64,000 nt of DNA from Pseudomonadota bacterium (GCA_031119395.1 JAVHYA010000002.1:95968-159967); one strand, 5' to 3'; shown: positions 1 to 8,510, counted from the stretch's first letter. Program-made: numbers and translations. The notes: generated from the letters alone by a model not told the origin.

Positions 1-1031
1 GGGTAGACCTTGGGATCGAGCTTGGGGAACATGTACAGCGCCGCCGAGGGCTTGACGCAGGTCACGCCCGGGATGGCGGTGATCAGCTCGTAGGCCAGGT
101 CGCGCTGGCGGCGCAGGCGCCCGCCCTCCTTCACCAGGTCGTTGATGCTCTGGTGGCCGCCCAGCGCCGTCTGGATCGCCCATTGGCCCGGCACGTTGGA
201 GCCGAGCTTGAGGTTGGCCAGCATGTTCAGGCCTTCGATGTAGTCGCCCGCCGCATGCTTGGGGCCCGACACCACCATCCAGCCCGCGCGGTAGCCGCAG
301 GAGCGATACGCCTTCGACAGCGAATTGAAGGTGAGCGTGAGCACGTCGCTCGAGAGGCTGCCCATGGCGGTGAACTTCACGCCGTCGTAGAGCACCTTGT
401 CGTAGACCTCGTCGACCAGCAGCACGAGCCCGTGCTCGCGCGCGATCTGCACGATGCCCTTGAGCATCGCATCGGGGTAGATCACGCCGGTCGGGTTGTT
501 GGGGTTGATGACCACGATCCCGCGCGTGCGGGGCGTGATCTTGGCGCGCATGTCCTCGAGGTCGGGCAGCCAGCCGTTGTCTTCGTCGCACTTGTAGTGC
601 ACCGGCGAGCCGCCCGAGAGCGAGGTCGCCGCGGTCCACAGCGGGTAGTCGGGCATGGGCACCAGGAGCTCGTCGCCCTCGTTGAGCAGCGCGTTGGTGG
701 CCATCACGATGAGTTCGCTGGCGCCGTTGCCCAGGTAGATGTCGTCCAGCGTCACGCCCTCGATGCCCAGCTGCTGCGTGTAGTGCATGACGGCCTTGCG
801 CGCCGCGAAGATGCCCTTGCTGTCGGAGTAGCCCGCCGAATCCGGCAGGTTGCGGATCATGTCCTGCTGGATCTCTTCCGGGGCATCGAAGCCGAACGGC
901 GCCATGTTGCCGATGTTCAGCTTGATGATCTTCTGCCCCTCGTCCTCCATCTGCCGCGCCGCGTCCACGATGGGACCGCGCACGTCGTAGAGCACATTGG
1001 CCAGCTTGTCCGATTTCTTGAGCGTTTTCAA
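1..1031 (-). CDS. alaA: AlaA-type alanine/glutamate-pyruvate aminotransferase, 3' end outside window
   Basis: PLP-dependent fold-type I aminotransferase that interconverts alanine + 2-oxoglutarate and pyruvate + glutamate in the cytosol. 343 codons are visible; the family is about 405 long, so roughly 60 C-terminal residues lie left of base 1. The order of motifs follows E. coli AlaA closely: YDVRGPI near residue 16, LNIGNMAPFGF, the substrate-loop INPNNPTG, DEVYDKVLYDG, and SLSKAYRSCGYRAGW with the Schiff-base Lys at about residue 240. The start is a TTG at 1029-1031, chosen because GGAGG lies a few bases upstream on this strand and the protein then begins just before the conserved KSDKLANVLYDVRGP. 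It is divergent from the Mth938 gene. AlaA is favoured over AspC-type enzymes by the GNMAPFGFDAP and NLPDSAGYSDSKG motifs. Confidence 0.88.
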   Translation of the reverse strand, partial: MKTLKKSDKLANVLYDVRGPIVDAARQMEDEGQKIIKLNIGNMAPFGFDAPEEIQQDMIRNLPDSAGYSDSKGIFAARKAVMHYTQQLGIEGVTLDDIYLGNGASELIVMATNALLNEGDELLVPMPDYPLWTAATSLSGGSPVHYKCDEDNGWLPDLEDMRAKITPRTRGIVVINPNNPTGVIYPDAMLKGIVQIAREHGLVLLVDEVYDKVLYDGVKFTAMGSLSSDVLTLTFNSLSKAYRSCGYRAGWMVVSGPKHAAGDYIEGLNMLANLKLGSNVPGQWAIQTALGGHQSINDLVKEGGRLRRQRDLAYELITAIPGVTCVKPSAALYMFPKLDPKVY

Positions 1032-1067
1032 AGTCCCTCCGAGGGGCGCCTGTACCAGGGGAAAACC

Positions 1068-1073
1068 TATAAT
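1068..1073 (+). promoter_or_regulatory. Candidate -10 element (TATAAT) for the Mth938-domain gene
   Basis: A perfect TATAAT lies about 73 bp upstream of the ATG at 1146, between divergent genes. No good -35 hexamer sits 16-18 bp upstream, so this rests on the -10 alone. Confidence 0.35.
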
Positions 1074-1145
1074 TGGACCACAGTTCACCCCCGTGCACGC
1101 CCCTTGCGGGCCCCGCTCCACGCACACCGCATTCCCCCTTTTCCC

Positions 1146-1532
1146 ATGAAGCTCCAACCCGACAGGCCCGACGTGCAGACCGTGACGGGGCACGGGCCCG
1201 GCTGGGTGGCCGTGAACGGCGAACGCATCGACCGCAGCGTGGTGGTCGGCGCACGCGAGGAGCGCTTCGACTGGCCCTGCGGCCGCTTCGACGACCTGGG
1301 CGAGGAACACTTCGCGCAGCTGGCGCAGTTGAATGCCGAGGTCGTCATCTTCGGCAGCGGCGAGCGCATCCGCTTCCCGCGCCCCGCCTGGATTGCGCCG
1401 CTGGTCGCGCGCGGCGTCGGCGTCGAGACCATGGACACGGCCGCCGCCTGCCGCACGTACAACATCCTGGCGGGCGAAGGACGCCACGTGGTCGCGGCGC
1501 TGCTCATCGAAGAGCCCGCACGTGGCGGTTAA
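1146..1532 (+). CDS. Mth938-like domain-containing protein (DUF498 / NDUFAF3-like family)
   Basis: A 128-residue single-domain cytosolic protein. The core from about residue 38 (GALVVG-like SVVVGAREERFDWP) through EVVIFGSGERIRFP, the VGVETMDTAAACRTYNIL stretch and ALLIE is the signature of the Mth938 fold, which also occurs in the mitochondrial complex I assembly factor NDUFAF3. Its bacterial biochemical role is not established. The ATG at 1146 is the first that retains the whole domain; longer upstream reading frames are antisense shadow of alaA. It stands alone between alaA (divergent) and bcp. Function beyond the family name would be guesswork. Confidence 0.8.
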   Translation: MKLQPDRPDVQTVTGHGPGWVAVNGERIDRSVVVGAREERFDWPCGRFDDLGEEHFAQLAQLNAEVVIFGSGERIRFPRPAWIAPLVARGVGVETMDTAAACRTYNILAGEGRHVVAALLIEEPARGG

Positions 1533-1762
1533 CAAACGATTCGGGGTAAAATAGCGGGTTGCAGACCGGACTGCCCGCCGACTGCGTGACGCCTCGACGG
1601 GCGCTGCGCACCGGTGGTGTCGGCTCGATGCGTGACCCTCTGGATGGGCGCTTGCAGGCTTGCCAAGGCCTGTTCGGCATCAATGCAGTATGGCACGCGC
1701 CGGCCGACCCCTGGCAGTTCCGCGTTTTTACTCGGGAACCCTCAGCGGAGAAAACAATTTTC

Positions 1763-2239
1763 ATGGCGATCGTTGTCAACAAACCCATTCCCGAATTCGA
1801 AGCCAACGCCACCGGCGGCATCAAGGTCTCGAACACCTCGCACCTGGGCCACGTGCTGGTGCTGTACTTCTACCCCAAGGACAACACCCCCGGCTGCACC
1901 ACCGAGGCGATGCAGTTCCGCGACCACTACAAGGACTTCGTGAAGGCCGGCGCCACGGTGTTCGGCGTGTCGCGCGACAACATGAAGTCGCACGACGAGT
2001 TCAAGGCCAAGCTCGAGCTGCCCTTCGAACTCATCGCCGACACCGAAGAGAAGATGTGCCACATGTTCGGCGTGGTCAAGAACAAGATCATGTACGGCAA
2101 GAAGGTCAAGGGCATCGAGCGCAGCACCTTCCTGATCGGTGCCGACGGCGTGCTCAAGGCCGAATGGCGTGGCCTGAAGGTGCCGGGCCACGTCGACGAG
2201 GTGCTCAAGGAAGTCAAGGCGCTCAAGAAGGCCGCCTGA
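1763..2239 (+). CDS. bcp: Thioredoxin-dependent thiol peroxidase (Bcp/PrxQ peroxiredoxin)
   Basis: A 158-residue peroxiredoxin of the Bcp/PrxQ class, reducing hydrogen peroxide and organic hydroperoxides in the cytosol. The active-site segment YPKDNTPGCTTEA puts the peroxidatic Cys at residue 45, with conserved Pro38, Thr42 and a later Arg. Many PrxQ enzymes have the resolving Cys five residues on (Cys50); here residue 50 is Met. The only other cysteine seen is Cys99 (EEKMCHMFG), so this copy must use Cys99, a 1-Cys mechanism or an external thiol. The start ATG at 1763 follows GGAG at 1747-1750; earlier in-frame codons add only unrelated leader sequence. A hairpin terminator follows at 2371. 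Confidence 0.93.
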   Translation: MAIVVNKPIPEFEANATGGIKVSNTSHLGHVLVLYFYPKDNTPGCTTEAMQFRDHYKDFVKAGATVFGVSRDNMKSHDEFKAKLELPFELIADTEEKMCHMFGVVKNKIMYGKKVKGIERSTFLIGADGVLKAEWRGLKVPGHVDEVLKEVKALKKAA

Positions 2240-2370
2240 GCCTCGCGCGGCGCGCTGGCGCCACGCGTCCTGCGCCTACGTTGGCGCAGCGCAACGGGCC
2301 GCAGGACCTGCCACGCGCGATGTGCATAATGGGTCCATGCCGTTGAGATTCACGACTGCATCCCCCGAAC

Positions 2371-2406
2371 AAAGCCGCTCTGGTCTCCAGGCGGCTTTTT
2401 CGTTTT
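2371..2406 (+). terminator. Rho-independent terminator after bcp
   Basis: Arms AAAGCCGC (2371-2378) and GCGGCTTT (2391-2398), a 12-nt loop, then a T-rich tail running to 2406. Confidence 0.75.
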
Positions 2407-2454
2407 TCAGGCCCCACGCGCTGTCGGCGCACCATCCCGCGAGTACCACCGCCC

Positions 2455-4191
2455 ATGCCCCTGCCTCCCGCCCCCACCCGACGTGCCGCCCTGCTCTCGC
2501 CGGAAGCGCTCGATGCGCCGGCGCGCGCGGCGCCAAAAAACGGGCGCCGTCCAGCCGCTGAGCGGCATTCGGACGACCCGCGGACCCGGGGAGGCCAGGC
2601 GCTCGAACTGTTCGACGATCGCCGCGTGGTCGACGCCGGCGGCAGCGAGGACCTGCGCACGCCCTCCTCGCGCGGCCGGTCGGCGCCGCCCGAGGCGACG
2701 GTCGACGCACCCGTCGTGGCGCCCGCCCCGCGCCCTGCTGCCGAGCCGCCCGCTCGCCCGAAGCGGGCCAAGAGCACCGGCCCGGCCAAGCTCTTCGTGC
2801 TCGACACCAACGTGCTGCTGCACGACCCGATGAGCCTGTTCCGCTTCGAGGAGCACGACATCTACCTGCCGATGATCGTGCTGGAGGAACTGGACGGCCA
2901 CAAGAAGGGCACGACCGAGGTCGCGCGCAACGGCCGCCAGGCCAGCCGCACGCTCGACGCGCTCGCGGCCGCGCAGGGCGCCGACATCGCCAAGGGCCTG
3001 AAGCTCGACGCGACCGGCCACAAGGAAGCCGGCGGCAAGCTGTTCTTCCAGACCGAGCCGCTGGCCTACACGCTGCCCACCAGCCTGCCGCAGGGCAAGG
3101 CCGACAACCAGATCCTCGGCGTGGTGCAGGCGCTGCGCGAGGTGCACGAGAAGAACAAGAGCGGTGCCGACCGGCGCGAGGTTGTGCTGGTGTCCAAGGA
3201 CATCAACATGCGCGTCAAGGCGCGCGCGCTGGGCCTGGCCGCCGACGACTACCAGAACGACAAGGCCCTGGAAGACGGCGACCTGCTGTACTCGGGCTCC
3301 TTCGCGCTGCCGCCCGACTTCTGGACGCGCCAGAGCAAGACCGTCGAGAGCTGGCAGTCGGGCAGCAGCACCTTCTACCGCATCAGCGGGCCGATCGTGC
3401 CGAGCCTGTACATCAACCAGTTCGTCTACTTCGAGGCACCCGGCGAGCCCAGCATGTACGCGCGCGTGACCGAGATCCGCGAGAAGACCGCGGTGCTCAA
3501 GACGCTGAAGGACTACGCCTCGGGCAAGAACGCCGTCTGGGGCGTGACCACGCGCAACCGCGAGCAGAACTTCGCCATGAACCTGCTCATGGACCCGGAG
3601 ATCGACTTCGTCACGCTCACCGGCACGGCCGGCACCGGCAAGACGCTGATGGCGCTGGCCTCGGGCCTCACGCAGGTGCTGGACGACCGCCGCTACACCG
3701 AGATCATCATGACCCGCGCCACCGTGAGCGTGGGTGAGGACATCGGCTTCCTTCCCGGCACCGAGGAGGAGAAGATGGGCCCTTGGATGGGCGCGCTGGA
3801 CGACAACCTCGAGTTCCTCGCCAAGGGCGACGGCTCGGGCGCCGGCGAGTGGGGCCGCGCGGCGACCAACGAACTCATCCGCTCGAAGATCAAGATCAAG
3901 AGCATGAACTTCATGCGCGGGCGGACCTTCCTCAACAAGTACGTGATCATCGACGAGGCCCAGAACCTCACCCCCAAGCAGATGAAGACGCTGGTCACGC
4001 GCGCGGGCCCGGGCACCAAGATCATCTGCATGGGCAACCTGGCGCAGATCGACACGCCCTACCTCACCGAAGGCTCCTCGGGCCTGACCTTCGCGGTCGA
4101 CCGCTTCAAGGGCTGGCCGCACAGCGGCCACATCACGCTGGCACGCGGCGAGCGCTCGCGCCTGGCCGACTTCGCGAGCGACGTGCTGTGA
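2455..4191 (+). CDS. PIN domain - PhoH ATPase fusion protein (PhoH2 type)
   Basis: A 578-residue protein of the PhoH2 architecture, regarded in other bacteria as an RNA helicase/ribonuclease. Residues 1-110 are low-complexity Ala/Pro/Arg sequence. The PIN nuclease domain runs from about 111 (KLFVLDTNVLLHDP, catalytic-type Asp117; later acidic residues near Glu144-145 and Asp249 in VSKDINMR). A PhoH P-loop ATPase domain follows from about 365, with Walker A GTAGTGKT at 390-397 and Walker B VIIDEAQ with Asp500-Glu501. Length fits the two-domain family (about 560-580). The start is uncertain because no clear SD precedes the ATG at 2455 and the N-terminus is not conserved. The gene is flanked by terminators on both sides and so appears monocistronic. 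Confidence 0.88.
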   Translation: MPLPPAPTRRAALLSPEALDAPARAAPKNGRRPAAERHSDDPRTRGGQALELFDDRRVVDAGGSEDLRTPSSRGRSAPPEATVDAPVVAPAPRPAAEPPARPKRAKSTGPAKLFVLDTNVLLHDPMSLFRFEEHDIYLPMIVLEELDGHKKGTTEVARNGRQASRTLDALAAAQGADIAKGLKLDATGHKEAGGKLFFQTEPLAYTLPTSLPQGKADNQILGVVQALREVHEKNKSGADRREVVLVSKDINMRVKARALGLAADDYQNDKALEDGDLLYSGSFALPPDFWTRQSKTVESWQSGSSTFYRISGPIVPSLYINQFVYFEAPGEPSMYARVTEIREKTAVLKTLKDYASGKNAVWGVTTRNREQNFAMNLLMDPEIDFVTLTGTAGTGKTLMALASGLTQVLDDRRYTEIIMTRATVSVGEDIGFLPGTEEEKMGPWMGALDDNLEFLAKGDGSGAGEWGRAATNELIRSKIKIKSMNFMRGRTFLNKYVIIDEAQNLTPKQMKTLVTRAGPGTKIICMGNLAQIDTPYLTEGSSGLTFAVDRFKGWPHSGHITLARGERSRLADFASDVL

Positions 4192-4199
4192 CCTGAAGC

Positions 4200-4255
4200 G
4201 CTACGCTTTTCATAGCAGCCTGCGCACGCCCCACGGGCGCCGCAGGCTTTTTTTT
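4200..4255 (+). repeat. Dispersed GCTA-hairpin repeat, copy 1, acting as terminator of the PhoH gene
   Basis: Begins GCTACGCTTTTCATAGC, continues into a hairpin with arms GCCTGCG (4218-4224) and CGCAGGC (4241-4247), and ends in eight T residues. It fits a Rho-independent terminator directly after the phoH stop codon. It belongs to the family also seen at 6016, 13537, 21691, 28527, 29731, 43411, 47838, 49943, 58536 and 60926. Confidence 0.85.
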
Positions 4256-4293
4256 GCCCGAACGACGACCCCTCGACGGACGACGCCTGCCAG

Positions 4294-4319
4294 CCTCCTG
4301 ACAACACGTTGTCAGGAGG
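4294..4319. promoter_or_regulatory. 26-bp palindromic operator candidate upstream of the VOC-EVE-WYL cluster
   Basis: Perfect 12-bp arms, CCTCCTGACAAC (4294-4305) and GTTGTCAGGAGG (4308-4319), around a central AC. It lies 43 bp before the VOC gene and inside no gene. TTGTCA within it could double as a -35. The third gene of the cluster encodes a WYL/HTH_11 regulator, so self-regulation through this site is a reasonable inference. Confidence 0.6.
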
Positions 4320-4362
4320 CCCCGCGCAGCATGCAGCCTTCCTCAACCCCTGGAGAAGCTCC

Positions 4363-4734
4363 ATGCACAGCGCCAACACCTGGTTCGAAATTCCCGTCGC
4401 CGACCTCGCGAAGTCACAGCGTTTCTACGAAACCCTGCTCGACCGCCCGATGCGCGGCACCGAAGACTTCGGCGGCGAGACGATGGCCGTCTTCGCCCAC
4501 GAGAAGCCCGGCGCCGGCGGCTGCATCGTGCACCGCCCGGCCCAGGCGGGCGGCCGCGGTGGCACGGTCGTCTACCTCGACTGCGCACCCGGCGTGGATG
4601 CCGCGCTGGCGCGCGCGCAGGCCGCGGGCGGAACGGTCGTCGTCGGCAGGACGCTGATCGCGCCGGGCGTCGGCTACTTCGCTCAGGTGCAGGACCTGGA
4701 CGGCAACCTCGTCGGCCTGCACGCGGCGGACTGA
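4363..4734 (+). CDS. VOC (glyoxalase/bleomycin-resistance fold) family protein
   Basis: A 123-residue single vicinal-oxygen-chelate domain. It starts [21 protein letters not shown], the classic first beta-alpha unit, and ends with [17 protein letters not shown], the second metal-site half with the terminal Asp/Asn-Leu-Gly-Leu-His pattern. The substrate cannot be told from sequence. The ATG at 4363 is preceded by GGAG; an upstream in-frame ATG would add non-family residues. The gene is followed after 2 bp by the EVE gene and then a WYL regulator, a grouping typical of YafY-type regulators that control a neighbouring VOC gene. The palindrome at 4294-4319 is the likely control site. Confidence 0.85.
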   Translation: MHSANTWFEIPVADLAKSQRFYETLLDRPMRGTEDFGGETMAVFAHEKPGAGGCIVHRPAQAGGRGGTVVYLDCAPGVDAALARAQAAGGTVVVGRTLIAPGVGYFAQVQDLDGNLVGLHAAD

Positions 4735-4736
4735 GC

Positions 4737-5267
4737 ATGCCGATGCGCCTGCCCCTGCGCCTGTACCTGCAGGCCCGCGACGGTGCCGCGGCCGGCCCTC
4801 GCGCCAGCCGCGCCGACCGTGCGCCACGCAACTGGATCGTCGTCGCGAGCGCAGAGCACGCGCGCCGGGGTCGCGACCACTTGCCGGCGGGCTTCATGCA
4901 AGCCGGCCACGGCAAGGAAGCGCCGTTGCGGCGCGTGGCGCCAGGCGACCGCATCGCGTACTACGCGCCTTCCACGGTGCTGGGCGGCAAGGACCGCCTG
5001 CAGTCCTTCGTCTCGCTGGGCGTCGTGCTGCCGGGCGTACCGCACACGGTCGACATGGGCGGCGGCTTCGTCCCCTGGCGGCGCGATGTACGCTACGTGC
5101 CCGCGCACGACGCGCCGATCGGCCCGCTGATTCCTCGCCTGGCCTTCATCGACGATCCGGCACACTGGGGCTCGAAGTTCCGCTTCGGCCTGGTGTCGGT
5201 CGGCGATGCCGACATGCGCTGCATCGCGCGGGCCATGGACGCGGACCTGGCCGCGCTGGCCCTGTAG
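4737..5267 (+). CDS. EVE domain-containing protein
   Basis: A 176-residue protein with one EVE (PUA-superfamily) domain. [14 protein letters not shown] near residue 32 is the opening strand; [20 protein letters not shown] and RIAYYAP follow in the standard order, and the C-terminal half has [12 protein letters not shown] domains are thought to bind modified bases in DNA or RNA, and some are fused to restriction or CRISPR-linked proteins. This one is free-standing. The first 30 residues precede the usual start of the domain, so a shorter start is possible, but no better one is visible. It lies 2 bp after the VOC stop codon, so the two are probably translated together. Confidence 0.8.
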   Translation: MPMRLPLRLYLQARDGAAAGPRASRADRAPRNWIVVASAEHARRGRDHLPAGFMQAGHGKEAPLRRVAPGDRIAYYAPSTVLGGKDRLQSFVSLGVVLPGVPHTVDMGGGFVPWRRDVRYVPAHDAPIGPLIPRLAFIDDPAHWGSKFRFGLVSVGDADMRCIARAMDADLAALAL

Positions 5268-5314
5268 CACCGCCGCCCACGACCGAACCCGCCCCACGGA
5301 CTGCCCCTCCCGCC

Positions 5315-6031
5315 ATGCGACGCGCCGACCGCCTGTTCCAGATCGTCCAGCTCATCCGTGGCCGGCGCCTGACCACGGCGGCCTTCCTCGCACAGCGGTT
5401 GGAGGTGTCGGAGCGGACGGTGTACCGCGACGTGGCCGACCTGCAGCACCAGGGCGTGCCGATCGAGGGCGAGGCGGGCGTGGGCTATCGGCTGGGCAAC
5501 GGTTTCGACCTGCCGCCCCTGATGTTCACGCAGGACGAGGCGGCCGCGCTGACGGCAGCCGCACGGCTCGCGCAGAGCTGGGTCGACCCGGCGCTCGCGG
5601 CCGACATCGACAGCGCGCTGGGCAAGATCGTCTCGGTGCTGCCGCCCGCCGCGCGCGTGTCGGCCGAAGCCGTTGCGCTGTATGCGCCGGCGCTCGGCAT
5701 GGACGCGGCCACGCGCAAGCACCTGCAAGCCCTGCGCGAGGCGGTGCGGGGCCGCCGAAAGCTCAGGCTGGCCTACCGCGACGAGGGCGGCGCCCCGAGC
5801 GAACGCACCGTGCGGCCGCTGGGCTGCTTCTACTGGGGCAAGGTGTGGACGCTGTCGGCCTGGTGCGAATTGCGGCAGGACTTCCGAGGCTTCCGGGCCG
5901 ACCGCATCGACGCGCTGCAGGTGCTGGACGAGCGCTTTCGCGACGAGCCCGGCAAGACCCTGGCCGACCTGCTGCGACGGGTGCGCGCCGAATTCGCCGA
6001 CCGTCCGGCATCGACGCTACAGAAAACATAG
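5315..6031 (+). CDS. YafY-family transcriptional regulator (HTH_11 + WYL)
   Basis: A 238-residue DNA-binding regulator. Residues 1-58 form a DeoR/HTH_11 winged helix (RADRLFQIVQLIRGRRLTTA, then LEVSERTVYRDVADLQHQG), followed by an interdomain region. A WYL domain from about 140 carries LRLAYRDEGG and the GKVWTLSAWCELRQDFRGFRADRI core, where the eponymous triplet reads WTL. WYL domains bind nucleotides, nucleic acids or other ligands and switch the HTH. It lies 47 bp after the EVE gene on the same strand and probably autoregulates the cluster. Its last codons and TAG stop (6029-6031) lie inside a dispersed repeat, so the repeat appears to have defined its C-terminus. Confidence 0.9.
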   Translation: MRRADRLFQIVQLIRGRRLTTAAFLAQRLEVSERTVYRDVADLQHQGVPIEGEAGVGYRLGNGFDLPPLMFTQDEAAALTAAARLAQSWVDPALAADIDSALGKIVSVLPPAARVSAEAVALYAPALGMDAATRKHLQALREAVRGRRKLRLAYRDEGGAPSERTVRPLGCFYWGKVWTLSAWCELRQDFRGFRADRIDALQVLDERFRDEPGKTLADLLRRVRAEFADRPASTLQKT

Positions 6032-6068
6032 CGCCTCGCGCAGGCTGGACGGGCGCGACAGGCGCTTT
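6016..6068 (+). repeat. Dispersed GCTA-hairpin repeat, copy 2, overlapping the WYL gene stop codon
   Basis: Starts GCTACAGAAAACATAGCGCC; the TAG of TAGC is the stop codon of the WYL regulator. It continues with GCGCAGGCTGGACGGGCGC and a T-rich end. Same family as the copy at 4200. Confidence 0.8.
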
Positions 6069-6110
6069 TCTTCAATGAAAACGCTGCCCGGCAAGCCGCG
6101 CACCGACGCT

Positions 6111-7532
6111 TCAGAAATCGTCGCCGCCGCCCATGCCGGGCGCCAGGTTCTCGAACTTGGTGAGCGGCTTGAGGAAGGCCAGCTTCACCGTGCCGGTGGG
6201 GCCGTTACGCTGCTTGGCGATGATGACTTCGGCGACGCCGGGCTCCTTGGAGTCCTTGTTGTAGTAGTCGTCGCGGTAGATGAACATGATCACGTCGGCG
6301 TCCTGCTCGATGGCGCCGGACTCGCGCAGGTCGCTCATCATGGGGCGCTTGTCGGTGCGCGACTCCACGCCGCGCGAGAGCTGCGACAGCGCGATCACCG
6401 GACACTTCAGCTCCTTGGCCAGCATCTTCAGGCCGCGCGAGATTTCGCCGACGGCCGTGGCGCGGTTCTCGTCGGCCATGCCGCCGGACACGCTCATCAG
6501 CTGCAGGTAGTCGACCACGATCAGGCCCAGCTGGCCGCACTGCCGTGCCAGGCGGCGCGCGTTGGCGCGCAGCTCGCTGGAGGTCAGGCCCGGCGTCTCG
6601 TCGATGTGCAGCGAGATGGTTCGCAGCTTCTCGATCGCCTCCGTCAGGCGCGGCCACTCCTCATCGGTGAGCTTGCCCGTGCGCAGGTGGCCCTGGTCGA
6701 TGCGGCCGATGGAGCCGACGATACGCACCGCCAGCTGCGCGGCGCCCATTTCCATCGAGAACACCGCCACCGGCAGGCCCTCGTTCAGCGCCACGTGCTC
6801 GGCGATGTTGATGGCCAGCGAGGTCTTGCCCATCGAGGGGCGCGCGGCCAGCACGATCATGTCGCCGGCCTGCATGCCCGAGGTCATCTTGTCGAAATCG
6901 TAGAAGCCGGTCGGCACCCCCGTGATGTCGTTCGGGTTGTCGGCCATCTCGGTCACGCGGTCGAGCAGCTCGACCACCAGGGAATCCATGCTCTGGAAGC
7001 CCTGCTTCATCCGCGAGCCTTCCTCGCCGATGTTGAAGATCTTCTGCTCGGCCTCGTCGAGGATCTTGTCGACCGCCTTGCCCTGCGTGTTGAAGGCGTT
7101 GGTCGCGATCTCGTCCGAGGCGGAGATCAGCTTGCGCAGGATCGAGCGCTCGCGAACGATCTCGCCGTAGCGTCGGATGTTGCTCGCGCTCGGCACGTAC
7201 TGCGCCAGCGAGTTCAGGTACTGCAGGCCGCCGACTTCCTCGGCCTTGCCGAGGTTCTGCAGCTGCTCGTAGACGGTGATGACGTCCGCCGGCTTGTTGG
7301 CGTTGATCAGGCCGCCGATGGCCGCGTAGATCAGCTTGTGCTCGTGGCGGTAGAAGTCGCCGTCGACCAGCAGGTCGCCGACGCGGTCCCAGGCGCCGTT
7401 GTCCAGCAGCAGGCCGCCCAGCACGCTGGATTCGGCTTCGAGGGAGTGCGGGGGGATGCGAAGCTGTGCGACCTGGCGATCCGGCGGATCGTTGTCGGCG
7501 TAGGAGAAGACGGCGGACATGGAACTCTGCAT
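6111..7532 (-). CDS. dnaB: Replicative DNA helicase DnaB
   Basis: Hexameric 5'-3' replicative helicase that unwinds DNA at the fork and recruits primase. 473 residues from the ATG at 7532 (469 from the next ATG at 7520), against 471 in E. coli. The N-terminal DnaG-interacting domain spans about 24-125 (PPHSLEAESSVLGGLL), then a linker helix. The RecA-type motor has Walker A RPSMGKTS at 231-238 and Walker B LIVVDYLQ with Asp341, the SQLSRGVESR arginine-finger region, and a C-terminal acidic tail GGGDDF. The 7532 start is preferred because GAGG precedes it at good spacing. Upstream lies the terminator at 7621-7651, so dnaB has its own promoter although it follows rplI on the same strand. Confidence 0.96.
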   Translation of the reverse strand: MQSSMSAVFSYADNDPPDRQVAQLRIPPHSLEAESSVLGGLLLDNGAWDRVGDLLVDGDFYRHEHKLIYAAIGGLINANKPADVITVYEQLQNLGKAEEVGGLQYLNSLAQYVPSASNIRRYGEIVRERSILRKLISASDEIATNAFNTQGKAVDKILDEAEQKIFNIGEEGSRMKQGFQSMDSLVVELLDRVTEMADNPNDITGVPTGFYDFDKMTSGMQAGDMIVLAARPSMGKTSLAINIAEHVALNEGLPVAVFSMEMGAAQLAVRIVGSIGRIDQGHLRTGKLTDEEWPRLTEAIEKLRTISLHIDETPGLTSSELRANARRLARQCGQLGLIVVDYLQLMSVSGGMADENRATAVGEISRGLKMLAKELKCPVIALSQLSRGVESRTDKRPMMSDLRESGAIEQDADVIMFIYRDDYYNKDSKEPGVAEVIIAKQRNGPTGTVKLAFLKPLTKFENLAPGMGGGDDF

Positions 7533-7620
7533 GCTATGCCTCACACACCCGGCCGTGTGTGGACAACGCTGTGTAAAAACGGTGATCTTCCGGTGCAAGG
7601 CCAGGGACAACCCGGGCCAC

Positions 7621-7651
7621 AAAAGCACAAGCCGCCCGAGGGCGGCTTGTG
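7621..7651 (-). terminator. Rho-independent terminator ending the rpsF-priB-rpsR-rplI transcript
   Basis: Perfect 12-bp arms, CACAAGCCGCCC (7626-7637) and GGGCGGCTTGTG (7640-7651), with a TTTT tail on the minus strand at 7624-7621. Confidence 0.8.
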
Positions 7652-7762
7652 ATCGACGCAGGGAGCACCGCGCAACCGGCCTGGCCGGGCCGCGGGTGCT
7701 GCCCCCCGGTCGGGGGTCGGCGCTGCGGCACGGCGTGCCGCGCAGCCGGTGGCGGGCGACGG

Positions 7763-8215
7763 TTAGGCCGTCTCGCCGTACACCGTCACGGTGATCTCGA
7801 CCGTCACGTCGGTGTGCAGCTGCACGGCCACGGTGGTGTCGCCCACGGTCTTGATGGGGCCGTTGGGCAGGCGCACCTGCGACTTGGCGACGTCGTAGCC
7901 CTGCTTCTTCAGCTCGTCGGCCACGTCGTGGTTGGTGACGGAACCGAACAGGCGGCCGTCGACGCCGGCCTTCTGCGTCAGCTTGACGGTCGTGCCGCCG
8001 AGCTTCTCGCCCTGCTTCTGTGCTTCGGCCAGCTTGGCGGCCGCAGCCTTCTCGAGCTCGGCGCGCTTGGCTTCGAACTCGGCCTTGGCGGCTTCGGTGG
8101 CGCGGCGTGCGCGGCCCGACGGGATCAGGAAGTTGCGTGCGTAGCCGTCCTTGACCTTGACGATCTCGCCCAGCGCGCCGAGGTTGACGACCTTGTCCAG
8201 AAGAATGACTTGCAT
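7763..8215 (-). CDS. rplI: 50S ribosomal protein L9
   Basis: 150 residues, the normal length. The N-terminal rRNA-binding domain opens [19 protein letters not shown] with [14 protein letters not shown] long connecting helix rich in Ala/Glu/Lys runs about 40-75, and the C-terminal domain has [17 protein letters not shown]9 binds domain V of 23S rRNA near the L1 stalk and helps limit ribosome slippage. Last gene of the rpsF-priB-rpsR-rplI operon; 13 bp separate it from rpsR. Confidence 0.97.
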   Translation of the reverse strand: MQVILLDKVVNLGALGEIVKVKDGYARNFLIPSGRARRATEAAKAEFEAKRAELEKAAAAKLAEAQKQGEKLGGTTVKLTQKAGVDGRLFGSVTNHDVADELKKQGYDVAKSQVRLPNGPIKTVGDTTVAVQLHTDVTVEITVTVYGETA

Positions 8216-8228
8216 GGTGGGTCGCTCC

Positions 8229-8510
8229 TTAGATGCGGTGCTGGTCGCTGTACGGGACCAGGGCCAGGAAGCGCGCGCGCTTGATGGCGGTGTTGAGCTG
8301 GCGCTGGTAGATCGCGCGCGTGCCGGTCAGGCGCGCGGGGATGATCTTGCCGTTTTCGCTGATGAAGTCGCGCAGGGTGTCGATGTCCTTGTAGTCGATC
8401 TCTTCGACGCCGGCGACGGTGAAGCGGCAGAAGCGCTTGCGCTTGAACAGCAGCGACTGGGTGTTGCGCTTCGGACGCTTGTCCTTGTTGAATTTCTTGA
8501 ACGTGGCCAT
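8229..8510 (-). CDS. rpsR: 30S ribosomal protein S18
   Basis: 93 residues. The conserved S18 core includes [29 protein letters not shown] and [15 protein letters not shown], then [16 protein letters not shown]18 pairs with S6 on the platform of the 30S subunit, which matches its place in the same operon as rpsF. It lies 21 bp after priB. Confidence 0.97.
   Translation of the reverse strand: MATFKKFNKDKRPKRNTQSLLFKRKRFCRFTVAGVEEIDYKDIDTLRDFISENGKIIPARLTGTRAIYQRQLNTAIKRARFLALVPYSDQHRI

Noticed and set aside
1547..1552. TAAAAT -10 for bcp, and a similar TAAAAT before efp (44614)
   Set aside because: No acceptable -35 at 16-18 bp in either case; the nearest candidates are too close or absent.
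5673..7652. Open frame of 659 codons on the plus strand covering dnaB
   Set aside because: Antisense to a full-length DnaB; Ala/Val/His/Asp-rich composition typical of complementary-strand frames in high-GC DNA; no domain.
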